Assembly (NCBI GenBank): GCA_018136815.1
Contig: CM030942.1
Span: 3,662,574-3,726,573, forward strand
Length of the DNA: 64,000 nt
DNA from: Isochrysis galbana
Lineage: Eukaryota > Haptophyta > Isochrysidales > Isochrysidaceae
Direction: 5' to 3'
Shown: piece after piece, positions 49,701 to 59,574 of the stretch
Layout: each line of letters starts with the position of its first letter
How positions within the stretch are numbered: the first letter of the stretch is position 1
Program-made: the position numbers and the translations under genes
Notes under the pieces: generated by a model
Told to the model about the DNA's origin: nothing
The model's input: only the letters and a program-made list of their open reading frames with translations
The model's database searches: none

Positions 49701-51064
49701 AAGGCGAGCAACGCTTCCTCCGCCTCGTTAAGTCCCGCTTCGCCGCCGCGGCTTGCCAAGAGCCGCACGCCCGCGGTGCGGAAGCGAGCGGCCCCCTTCC
49801 CATCCGCCTCTTGGCGGACTAGGCGGCGAAACGAGGGGGTGGGGCGCGAGAGCTTAGCTCTCGCGAGCTCTACCTGCCCCTCCTCGTCGTTCTGGCCAAA
49901 ACGCTGAGGCGAAACGGGCGAGGGCTGCCCTATCTCGCTAAGCCCCCCCTCACCTCCGCCGCGCAAGGCGAGCTTCATTTGCCCAAGCCTACTCTGCCCC
50001 GGCCCGGTGAGTGGCGCCCGCCCTGCCCCGTACCCAAGGCTACTAGGAAGTTTGGCGGTGTGAGATGACCCTCGCAGCATTGGATGCCTCATGGCACCGC
50101 TGTCGACAGAGCTGAGCCACACCTCCTGCTCCGCCCCACTCGCTGAGCTAGGAGGAAGATAAGCGCAGCTAGCCCCCTTGGCAGGGAGTTTCACGGAGAG
50201 AATCCTCTCAGGGATGTTCCCCTGAGAGAGAATGGCGTCAGCGAGAGTCCTCTCTGAGAGCGCACTTTCCGAGAGACTCAGCTTCGAGCAATCCCGGGAG
50301 AGGAGAGCCCATTCGGAGGCCCTACACTCAGATGGTGCCACATCCCACAAACAGCCAGCTAAGGGAGTCCAGTTGAAGACTGCCCCTTCCAAGGGAAGCG
50401 CTGTGAAAGAAGCACTTGAGGAGAAGGTCGTCACGGCGAGTTTGATCTCTGGGGCAATCTTCACGCTGAAAATTGCCTCTGGTATCACCTCTTCCGGGAG
50501 CGATCCGTCTGAGCAAGGAATTTTGGAGGGAGTTCCAGTGGAGAGATTCCTTGTAAAGAGATTGCCCTCATAGAGCTTTCCCTCTAGGAGGGCCGTCGTA
50601 GGGAGGTGGCTTGTGGGGAGGGTACTCGAGAAAGACTCCACGTCTGCTGCCGTGTCTCCCGAGAGCGCCCTCTCCGCGATCAGCTGTGTGGAAGGAGTCT
50701 TCTTGGAGGAAAGCCTCCCTGAGAGAGTGAGCGAGGAGACTTTCTCCTTCTCCTCTTTGGCCGATTGCGGAGCAGCCTCGTATTCGCCGAATGCAAGGTA
50801 CGGCGGCAAACTTGGAGTGTGTGCCTCCTCGCCTCGCGAGCCCTCCGCCCAGCCCAGCCGTCGCGCCTCTCTCCCCCACCATTTCCCACTAGGAGAGAGT
50901 TTTGTTTTTGGCGCCGTCGGATGACTGAGGGCCTCTTCTCTTGTGTGGGGGTGGGCGGGGGAGAGGGGTGGGGGCGGTGGGAGTGTGTGCGTTGGCCGGC
51001 CCGCACGCCACGGCGAAAGCGACGAGAGGCACGTCGAGGCGAAGAGCAGGGCGAGCAATGCCAT
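46775..51064 (-). CDS. USP: UDP-sugar pyrophosphorylase with long N-terminal extension (seven exons)
   Basis: Exons 51064-49010, 48825-48687, 48538-48031, 47877-47736, 47527-47420, 47271-47155 and 46966-46775 give about 1086 residues; every junction keeps frame. The enzyme makes UDP-sugars from sugar-1-phosphates and UTP. Landmarks: [17 protein letters not shown] (~565), KPHGHGD at the end of exon 1 joined to [38 protein letters not shown], and [11 protein letters not shown] followed by IRGFRL. The first ~20 residues look like a signal peptide. Residues ~134-298 have a five-residue periodicity (LxxxxLxxxx, e.g. [19 protein letters not shown]), unlike ordinary USPs of about 600 residues. The donor of exon 3 (GTTCGT) is unusual. 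The start of the extension is the least certain part. Confidence 0.8.
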
Positions 51065-51171
51065 GGGGAGGAGAGGGGGGAGGGGGGGAAGGGGTGGCGG
51101 AGGGGAGCCCTTTGGCGGAAGAATAAAATGGTGGCGAATAGGTGAAAAACAACGGGGGGGGGGGGGGGGGG

Positions 51172-51213
<42 letters not shown>

Positions 51214-52167
51214 GGAACTCCCAAAAGACATAGGAATGAATGCCTGATATCTATTAAAAATGATCGCGGGCGCGCGGGAAAGAAATCCGCGCGCAGCGAG
51301 AGAGAGAGAGAGAGGGCCCGGGTGGGGGAGGGGAGGACGAGGGCGACACATAGAGAGAGAATACAGAGGGGTAAAGAGGGAAGAAAGATCGGAGTAGAGG
51401 GCCGGGGGAAGGGTGGAGCGAGCCGAGAGGGAGGGAGAGAGAGAGAGAGGTGCGGATTTGACGAAGCAGGGGTGGAGCCTTCTTTACGTTCTACAGGAAG
51501 CCTCACCGTTCTTCCTAGCCGCCTAGCTAGGGCCTAACTAAGGGTAGTACTACTACTACTACCTCCGTTCCATTACTCAGACGTCAAGGTGGCAGGTCCA
51601 TTATTAATTAAGGGGCCGTCCGTTCCATTATTAAGGGGCCGTCGGATGACTGACAGCCCCTCCGTTCCATTATTAAAAGGTGGCGGGTGCACGGATGGGG
51701 GGGGCCGCGCCGGCGCGCGGCTGTCTGGCTCCTCCGGCTGTCACGGGGCCTGGCGGCTGTGCTGGGCGCTTGGATGCGCTGTGCATCTGGTAGAGGGACC
51801 AGCTGGTATGGGGCCTCTGCCTGAGCCCGCGCACGGTCCACCCTTGTACCGCCACATCGAGCTAGGGTGGGGGCGGGGAAGCGCGCTGCAGATGGGTCGC
51901 GTGAGGCGCTCGGCAGGGTATGAGGTCGAATGGGGCGCGGCGAGAGAGGGAAGGGCCGCCAGGCTGTCCGAGACAGGTTATAAGGCGCCACTTTCACCCG
52001 GGGAGCGACCGCCTGAACGCCCCGCAAAAGCCCGTTTGTGCATCCGCGTCTTTGGTGTTGACGTCTGCACATCCGGACCTCGCCTTGCCTATCACAGATG
52101 GATGGTTGCTGGCGGCCAGTATGTGCGTCGTGCGGCTGCTAGAAGGCGTGACAGAGTGGCCAGCTCG
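51065..52167. other. Upstream region of the USP gene and short repeats, no gene supported
   Basis: 51060-51450 has a poly-G run (51152-51173), an AG microsatellite (51174-51210) and GA-rich blocks, that is a pyrimidine tract on the USP coding strand. 51595-51680 has three copies of a TCCGTTCCATTATTAA-type unit, each with GGGGCCGTC or a variant. Opposed ORFs at 51589-52203 overlap on both strands without family resemblance. Confidence 0.5.
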
Positions 52168-53078
52168 GGGCGCCTCGCAGCCATGGTGGCGCCCATTGCC
52201 TAGTGTGAGACCGGACTGGTGCGGGTGGTTTGACGTCCGTCAGCGGTCTGGGAGTGGCCATCAGAAAAACCAACATGTGCATTGTGAGCGTCGAATTTTG
52301 CAAGCATTGAGCTGTGGGAGCCTCAGTTGCCACATGTGATAGGGACAGGTGCAACCACTAGCCCTTAATTGATCGACTGTTTCATGCTGTAAGAGTGTAT
52401 ATTTCTTTATTTTTGGTCAGGTCGCCTGTAGCTGTAGCTAGTAGGCCCTCATTGAAATGCTGTAGAATGAGAGCTCCACTAACTTCATCTTCCTGGAGTG
52501 AGGTGTCAAGCGGGTGTGCCAGATTGTCTGATGCGTCGTCGGCTGTCGGTCAGTGTATGCATTCCGACCCGGAGTCTGAGATATTGATATTGTTCGAGCT
52601 CAACTATCAACTGTTGCAACGAGTGCGCTAGCGCTAAATGACCATGTGGCACTGAATGGTGAAGTGTAAGGTGTAGGGACACATTCAAATATTGAAACTC
52701 AGCTGACGGCACCATTGCCAAGATACCTTGCCGCGAAAATGACGTTCAGGCATTAACTGAATCATGTTGGTAATGAGTTTCCTGCTGAACCTGACCAAAA
52801 ATAAAGAAGTGTATTTTACATGACCATCACGCCATGCGAGCTTCACACTCTTACAGCATGAAACAGTCGATCAATTAAGGGCTAGTGGTTGCACCTGTCC
52901 CTATCACATGTGGCAACTGAGGCTCCCACAGCTCAATGCTTGCAAAATTCGACGCTCACAATGCACATGTTGGTTTTTCTGATGGCCACTCCCAGACCGC
53001 TGACGGACGTCAAACCACCCGCACCAGTCCGGTCTCACACTAGGCAATGGGCGCCACCATGGCTGCGAGGAGGCGCCC
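52168..53078. repeat. Large inverted repeat (two ~250-290 bp arms)
   Basis: The left arm 52168-52421 and right arm 52789-53078 are reverse complements with very few differences, apart from a ~33-bp insertion in the right arm (about 52812-52844). Arms begin GGGCGCC...CTCGCAGCCATGG and end TTTATTTTTGGTCAGGT. The ~367-bp spacer is non-coding. It may be a foldback or MITE-type transposon; a transcript would fold into a long hairpin. No target duplication is obvious. Confidence 0.8.
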
Positions 53079-54230
53079 ACACAAGGCACACTAACGGTAT
53101 AGAACCACAAATGGCACAAGACACCCTGTGATATCCCCCTGCGATGCCTCTTGGCATGTAGGGGGGGCTCGCCCAGACTGCCTAGACTCTCTCTGAGAGT
53201 CGGGCACAGATCGCACGCCCTGGCCCGCGTTGGCCTGCTCCTCGCTCTGACCAACCCCTCCTCCCCCTTGGGCCCCCTAATCAGCTGATCAGGAGCCCCC
53301 AGCCAGCTCCAGTCGACCGGCAGGGGCTCGAGAGCCAGCGAGGGAGAGGCAGGAAGGGCCAGGGCCATGCCCCAGCCTCACCTGCCCCCTGAGCTGCGCT
53401 CCCAAGCCCCTGCGGGCCTCCTGCCTCCTGGGGACCTGAAGAGGGGCCGCAAGCCGCAAGCGCGCGCCATGGGCCAGAGCCGCAGGGAAGAGAGGAGGAA
53501 GAGGGAAGAGGGAGGGGAGGGGGGAGTGGCAGCTCTCCCCTCCGGCGTTTACGTGTCTTCTCGCCCCGTTTGGGTAAGAGAAAACGGGGGCGCCAGAGCC
53601 AGGAGGGAAGGGCCGCGGCTCGCCGCGGCCACTCGCTTCGGCGAGAGAGATTAGCGCTTCGTCTGGGCTCCCATTCACGAGTCCCCCCCCCCCCCTCCTG
53701 CGTTGTTTTTACCCGAAAAGGGTTTTGCCCCAGCGTGGACTCGAGGAGAGGACGCGCTGGGGTGCGCGGGGGCGGTGCGTGCACTGGGGGGAGGACAAAT
53801 ATCGAGGCGAGGCGGGAGGCGGGGCAGTGCCCCCTCCCCCCCGTAGCACTCGGACACCTGGCTCGTCAGGCATGGCGGGATTCCGGGACGGAAAAGTTGT
53901 GTCCAATTCGCTAGTGGGGTTGGCTAGGATATAACATTAATTATTTGATTTTTTTGTATTCTATGAATTAGGATGTCGGCTGCAACGCGCCACAACCTAT
54001 GCCTACACTCAGCGCTGGTGCATTGTGCACGTCACCCACAGCATTCGACGCCCGCACACATATCCTGGAACTCGACTGTCGCATGCAGCATGGTACATGG
54101 GCAAGGGCACACCAATCTACAGGCATCACTGGGCACACTTGCAGCATCCGTGTGCGCCCCAAACCATGTCCACAACAGGAAGCACGTCCACAAGCCCGTG
54201 CTGCAACTAGCAAGGTTAGCCCCGGTATTC
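53079..54230. other. Intergenic region, no gene supported
   Basis: Long GC-driven ORFs occur on both strands at 53280-53910, broken by a poly-C run at 53685-53697. None has family resemblance. The last ~300 bases are mixed composition next to the 3' end of the membrane-protein gene. Confidence 0.45.
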
Positions 54231-55925
54231 CTAGAGCTCCTCCAATGCGGCAAGGAAGTCGGCTTCGGCTGCTGCCGTCTTCTCACGCGCCGGGACTAGC
54301 GCAGGCGGTGCGGCACCTCCATCTCCGCGCACGGCATCGGGCGTGTCAGGTTGCTCTTCGCCACCCCCCTTCTGAACACGCTCCTCCAGCCTCTTGCTCG
54401 CCTTTTGAGCCACAATAGCCACTGCCTCGCGCTCTGCTTCTCCCTTGGCGTCCTCTGCCTGCCGCCGTCGATGTCGCTTACGCTCCTCGAGGTCCAGTCG
54501 AGCTGCCTCGCGGATGGCCTCCTGCAGCAGCATCTCCTCGGCTGCCTGGCGAGCCATCTCCTCTGCCCTTGCCTCTAACTGAGAGGATGTGCCTTCGCCC
54601 AGCGTGCCCAGGGCGCCCTTGCGGCGCAAGGTCTCGCTCGAGCTGCCGAGGCCCGGGTCGTGCGCATTGAGCACACTGCTGGACACGACTAGCTCCCCCG
54701 CCTCTGAAGAAGGCGGTGCGGCGCTGCATGGTCCCAGGGCATCGACGATTGCCGCCGCATTTGCAAGGAGATGAGCGCCCCCGCCGCGGTTGCTGGCGGC
54801 GTGCGGGCTGGCCGGAGTCAGGGCAGGTCCTGTGTCTCGCTTCAACCCTGCCTCGCCAGCCATGTACTCCTCAAATCGAGCGCGTTCGCGCGCGGCACGG
54901 AGTTCGTGCACGAAGCACCGCAGCGAGATTACCACAGCCACGAGCATGATGAGTGTCAAGATCCATGAGAACGGCCCTCCGCGACGCTTGCTGCCCTCCT
55001 CCATCCACGACTCGAGCGCCTCTGCGAGCAGCACCGACGACTCGTCGCCAACGCCAGCGAGATCCACGTAGCTGTCGGTGTCATCGCTCTCTCCACCGCC
55101 GCTTGACTTGCCCGCGTGCGCACCACCGCCACCGTGGCTCATATTGGCCGCCGCCTTTAGCGAACCGGCACTTTGGGGGCAAGTGTCTTCGTACCACGCG
55201 GGGCATGCCTTGTCCCTCTTCACGAGGGCATGGTGGATATGCTTGGGCACGCAGTAGTGGCCAATGGCGCACCAGCCGCAAAACGCGCGGTTGGCCGTAT
55301 CCTGGCATTCGGCGCAGCTGCGCAGCTGCGCGCATTCTCGCTCCTTGTGAGAGCAATCTCTCCCAAACCAGCCGATGGAGCATTTACAGCCATGCGCCTC
55401 CCCGCTCGCGGACGGCTTGGGTAAGAGCCGGCAGACGCCGTGGCTAGAGCACTCGGGTGTGCCCGGGCACTTATGCCCATCGCCCTCCGAGTGCGCCGCC
55501 TCCGGGAGGGGCGCGCCAGGCAAGCCCCTCTGACCAGCAGCAGAAGTAGGAGCGGCGGAGTGGTGGGGATGGCCGCTTGCGCTGGCGCTTCCCTTGGGCT
55601 CACTCGTGTTGGCGAGTTGGCGGGCGTGGGGTGGTAGTGAATGCAACCCAGACATCTCGGAGAAGTTCTTCTGCCCTCCCGCGCGATGGAGGAGCCCCAG
55701 GGAAGAGATGTGGAGCAGAGGGTACTCCGAGAGGCTTCCGTCGTCTGCCGCTGCAGGCAGAGCGTCCGCGAGCCTGAGGGCCTGCGCGCCAATGACAAGC
55801 ATCCTTACAGTACTGGCGGACGAGATCGGCGTTCCACCCACCCCGGCAGGGCCCCACGCGGCCGCAGTAGCCGCGTAGATCCCCCCAAAGCCGTGGGCTG
55901 CCACACAGAGCGCCGCCGCCGCCAT
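54231..55925 (-). CDS. Single-pass membrane protein with EGF-like and PSI-like modules
   Basis: 564 codons from ATG at 55925, no intron needed. The hydrophobic start (MAAAALCVAAHGFGGIY) suggests a signal peptide. Residues ~153-191 form an EGF-like module (CPGTPECSSHGVC to CKCSIGWFGRDC). Residues ~204-249 are PSI/plexin-repeat-like (CAECQDTANRAFCGWC then HYC). A single membrane helix lies at ~319-341 (FSWILTLIMLVAVVISL). The C-terminal cytosolic part has a charged Ala/Glu/Arg coiled coil at ~445-525. It is probably a cell-surface or secretory-pathway type I protein. Ligand and role are unknown. Confidence 0.7.
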   Translation of the reverse strand: MAAAALCVAAHGFGGIYAATAAAWGPAGVGGTPISSASTVRMLVIGAQALRLADALPAAADDGSLSEYPLLHISSLGLLHRAGGQKNFSEMSGLHSLPPHARQLANTSEPKGSASASGHPHHSAAPTSAAGQRGLPGAPLPEAAHSEGDGHKCPGTPECSSHGVCRLLPKPSASGEAHGCKCSIGWFGRDCSHKERECAQLRSCAECQDTANRAFCGWCAIGHYCVPKHIHHALVKRDKACPAWYEDTCPQSAGSLKAAANMSHGGGGAHAGKSSGGGESDDTDSYVDLAGVGDESSVLLAEALESWMEEGSKRRGGPFSWILTLIMLVAVVISLRCFVHELRAARERARFEEYMAGEAGLKRDTGPALTPASPHAASNRGGGAHLLANAAAIVDALGPCSAAPPSSEAGELVVSSSVLNAHDPGLGSSSETLRRKGALGTLGEGTSSQLEARAEEMARQAAEEMLLQEAIREAARLDLEERKRHRRRQAEDAKGEAEREAVAIVAQKASKRLEERVQKGGGEEQPDTPDAVRGDGGAAPPALVPAREKTAAAEADFLAALEEL

Positions 55926-56106
55926 CGCGCCGGAGCCGGGTCTTTACCGTATCTTTTTTACAAAAGAATCGGGCTTCCGGACCCCCCCCCCCAACCCAAC
56001 CCCCAACTACCGCAGGTCCGCAGGTCCGGACCGGCGGGCCGACCCCGTGGCGTAGAACTCCTCAACCAACTTGAAAATGCCCCGAAGCAGGCATCACGCC
56101 TCGCAC

Positions 56107-57185
56107 GAAAAAAAAATCTTCTTAAAAATCCCCGCTACATACGCGGCATGAGGCAGTGTGGCAGTGTGCTTGTGTACCTCCCTACTACCCGTCTTTACCC
56201 CTATCAACCCCCTCCCCCTTCCCCAGTTCCCTCTTTGGCGGAGAAGCTGGTTCCGGGGAGGCCGCGCGCGCTGCTTCGGCCAGGAGTTGGAGAGAAGGGG
56301 GTGGGAGACTGTGGCTCCTCCTTCGCTCTAACGTCTAACGTCGGCTCGCATTTCCTTTCCTTAGGTCTTATATCTTATATCTCGTAAGATCTTTTCATGA
56401 TATCCATTGAAGTTTCTACTAAAGAGGTTTAGCTACCCTAATTGATGTTTCGTATATCCAGACCTCTCGCCGCCTGCAAGAGGTCCTCCGATGTTTCTAG
56501 GTTGAAATCTTTGTCCACCGTGTAAAGAGGGCGTATCATCTTCCGAATATGTTTGTTGCTCGGGGCGTGTAGCCCCATGTTCTCCCGTTGTTTTTTTAGC
56601 CTTTGTTAGAAACCGACCTTCGCCGTTACCAATAGGTGGTATCTCGCCAATATCACTCTTAAGATGGTCCTAGCGGACCTACCGTCCGCGTTGCCATACT
56701 GGATGTTGTAAAAGTCCGTTAGAATATATCTCCACGCCAGGATGCCTACCTAGGTACCCCGAGGAGGGGTGAGGCCTATCTACCTGGTAGCAGAAGAGGC
56801 GTTGGCCCACTTCAGAGCCCGGTTTAAGATCAATCCCTAGAAGTCCCTCTATGAATTCGAAAATGGGCTCCTTCGCGGTGCATGAAGCTAAATGGGTGGA
56901 GCTTTCGGGGGCTATGCCGCAAAAACTGCACGTCGGATCATCTGCGAATCGATTCGCCGTAGCTATCCTCCTATGTAGGACGTGCTTGAAGTGCATATAC
57001 GAGTCCCTTGGAGTTAGAAAGTTGTATTTGTATAGCTGCGATATCTGTTTCCATTTTCCTGAGAGAACCGGTAATCTTTTTCCCCATCTCAGTGTGGACT
57101 TCTGTCGCTTCGTTTTCCTCATCGCCAGGAACGCTTTAGTCAGCGTCTTAACATTTATATCTTCTAGTGTTTTGTGCGTGCCTTT
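56107..57185 (-). mobile_element. LINE A fragment, second copy
   Basis: The 3' tail (minus strand AGGGGATTTTT... run, complementary to 56107-56145) matches that of the 35.5-kb copy. The minus strand from about 57185 encodes the same ORF2 C-terminus (CSFCGIAPESSTHLASC, GTHKTLEDINVKTLTKAF) with frameshifts after 56760. Similarity to the first copy stops at GCGTGCCTTT (57185), where LINE B sequence begins soon after. 5'-truncated and dead. Confidence 0.8.
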
Positions 57186-57189
57186 AAAA

Positions 57190-57665
57190 AAATACTTCTT
57201 AATATTCTCGCCGCGCGCGCGACCCTGCTCGGTATCTTCGCAGCCTCGCCCGCTTCCCTTCACTCCCCCTACACCTGCCTTGCGGCTCGTCCCCTCGTGC
57301 TCTACCTAGGGGCTGGGTGTCGTGGGTCTCCAGTGGCAGACGGTGTGTGCCGATTCGCGATGGCCTGTTTCTCGCCTTCCTCCTATGCCATCGGGCTACC
57401 GGCTATTGTGTGATTGCTCCTTGTGCTGGGTGTCAGGCAGCTGTGGTCAGTGTGTCTAGGGCCTACTTTCGGATGGTGGGCGGCTCGCGGCGCGGGGTCG
57501 CTTGGTTAGGCTAGTCGCTCTGCTATGTTGAGGGCTTCCGCTACTAGAGATAGATTCGTGTTCATGACTAGGGCGCCTTTGTTGTTAGTTAAGAAGACAG
57601 GGGCGCTGAGGTCGTGTGGAGCTTTGATTTTCGGCTTCCTTCCCAGGGAGGCCTTGCGCGTGCGT
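57190..57665 (-). mobile_element. LINE B fragment, second copy (3' UTR and last codons)
   Basis: 57265-57480 matches 8570-8760 (CTACCTAGGGGCTGGGTGT; GCCATCGGGCTA), and 57510-57665 matches 8815-8970 (last codons of ORF2: TTCTTCCCTGGGAGGC and variants). It is cut at both ends. It directly abuts LINE A, indicating that LINE A inserted next to, or into, an older LINE B copy. Confidence 0.7.
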
Positions 57666-57878
57666 GCACCCTTACTTAGGTGCCACCCATCAAATCATTG
57701 TAATGGTGCAATTCTTGCGCATAGAGGATGTGGACTCCCCCTAATCTCGCTTGCGCTAGAGTAGATGCTAGTTTATGTTTCGCTCCGTTCAAATTGTATG
57801 TTGCAATCTTTAGATCATTATTATTCACCGTGGCGGAATAGGCAGCTAACTCCGTTTACGCAGTACCCTGGATAGGCT

Positions 57879-58480
57879 TTATTTGGTTTCAGATTGCACT
57901 TGACCATCCATACAATTTTGTTTGCCCGTAGCCGTAGCCGTAGCGGGATCCTTAACCCAACATCCGGGGATGTCGTGGCTTGATGAGCATTGGACGATTT
58001 GCCGTCCCTTCATACGGTTATTCTTGCATTCGCCCGCCATGAATCGGCGGCAAGGTGCCGCCGCTCCAAGGCCCATGAGGGCCCTGTAATCCATGGCGTT
58101 GCTTACCTCACGCTGGCGTTTGCGTTGCTCCGCTTTCGCCTTGTCTTGTTCACACGTGCATTGGCGAAAGCTAACTTGATTCTTGCGTAAATACGAGATA
58201 GCCCACGGCTTACCGTATCCTTTGCACCCCGCTGGGGCGCCGTGGATGGAAATGTCGCCTTCCGGGGTCACGCGCATTCCACTGAGGAGTGGACCGCGTA
58301 GTCCAAGTTTAAATTTTCCCCATCATCGAGGGTCACGTGGAAGGTCCGGGGGAAGCGATGACCTAGGGCGGTCGTGTCTGTGTAGACGTAGAAAGGCCAA
58401 ATCGGGCGTTTGCCGGATTCGACCTTGGTAATCCCTTCAGAGTCTCGCAGGGCAACTGCAGAGCGAGAAGTCAAAGTCAA
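57879..58480 (-). pseudogene. Broken ORF with a CCCH-type finger
   Basis: Two minus-strand frames follow each other: 58480-58268 (FYVYTDTTALGHRFPRTFHV, DDGENLNLDY) and 58277-57879, joined by a frame change near 58275. The second part contains CRRFMAGECKNN then QCSSSHD, spacing C-x7-C-x12-C-x3-H, a CCCH zinc-finger pattern that often binds RNA. It lies between LINE debris and the 58445 repeat, so it may be a retroelement ORF1 or a gene relic. Identity unknown. Confidence 0.35.
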
Positions 58481-58690
58481 GCCGTTTTTTTATTACCTTA
58501 CGAGCCAACAGTTATAGTAATAGCAAAAACAAAATTCGAATCGCAAATTTCGAGACCAAAATCTGCAAACCTGGACTATGGGGAATCCGAATCTGTGGGT
58601 CTTTTTCGTCAGTGTCAACACGGGGAACTGTTCAATTGTAATTGTGAGCGCGTACCTTACACGAATATTCATGCCTACAGCCTTCAAATG
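58445..58690 (+). repeat. Dispersed repeat, copy 2 (pair with 34068-34300)
   Basis: See copy 1; aligned blocks run from CAACTGCAGAGCG to CACGAA(C/T)ATTCATGCCTA, with insertions of a few bases. It overlaps the 5' end of the broken CCCH ORF, suggesting both belong to one element. Confidence 0.7.
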
Positions 58691-59574
58691 GGCAGGAATA
58701 CAACGTACAAGGGCCAACATGGCTGCTGTTCATGGTGTGGCCGAGGCCACGGACCGTGCGGCGCGACCGGGATCGGGACGCGGTCGCTTCTCGCTTCGCG
58801 CCAGCGACTGCTCCATGGGTACTGGGGGGCGCCCTTGGCGGGGAGCCCGAGGGAGAGGGGAGTCGCGGCGGCGCGCTCCATCGCAACCAAGTGTAAACTT
58901 AGTTGGCTACCGTGGGGATTGAGGTGGGGGTGTAGATAGTAGATAGGTGAAGAAAAACGTGCATGAGAGAGAGAGAGAGCAGTGGGCCAAACAAACCATG
59001 GCTGCGTGCGCGGGCAAAGAATATTAGAAAATTAATGCTAATTGCTAATATATAAAAAATACCCGACGCCTATTTGGTAACCGTGATGACCGCGGGCGCG
59101 TCGCCACCCGGTCGCCCGGCCTAAGCGCAAGGTCTCACCACATGCAAAGCCTCACGTCCTCACCGACACGCCGCACCTAGCTGACGTCACAGTCCTCCGC
59201 CGCCAAGCACGCCTTCAGCGCGTCCGCTAGATGTGGAGGCAGACGCGATAGAAATTTGTTTTGCGAGGAAAGGGCGCTACGTGGTGCGTCGTGGGGTTCA
59301 GTGGAGGAAGTCGGCGTCAGTCGGCGTGGTACCGAGCACAATTTAAGGACGATAACGGACGAGGGGACGCATGGAGGCGGTGCGAGACGTCGCATGGGGG
59401 CGGCGCGCCTGGGGATGGGCACTGGTATTGGCCGAAAGGAAGCGCCTACACATCGCCGCTTTGCTCATGGCTCGTTGGAACACAACTATGCGATAGAGCA
59501 GAAGAAATGCAACAGTCCGCCGTATGCGTCATCCCCAATAGACGTGTCCGCAAGCGCCGTAGCATGTAGACCCG
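58691..59574. other. 3' flank of the TIR-RING gene, no gene supported
   Basis: A short minus-strand ORF end at about 59177-59280 (FLSRLPPHLADALKACLAAE) is non-repetitive and might be a terminal exon, but no splice site or family supports it. The remainder holds nothing recognisable. Confidence 0.4.

Noticed and set aside
51589..52203. Overlapping 204- and 154-codon ORFs on opposite strands
   Set aside because: No family resemblance, GC-driven, and the right end runs into the inverted repeat.
53281..53784. Minus-strand ORFs of 129-167 codons
   Set aside because: Pro/Gly/Ala-rich, interrupted by a poly-C tract, mirrored by plus-strand ORFs; no coding signal I can defend.
56679..57309. Plus-strand 152-codon ORF over the LINE A copy
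   Set aside because: It is the complement of the LINE ORF2 finger region, which is conserved with the 35.5-kb copy on the minus strand.
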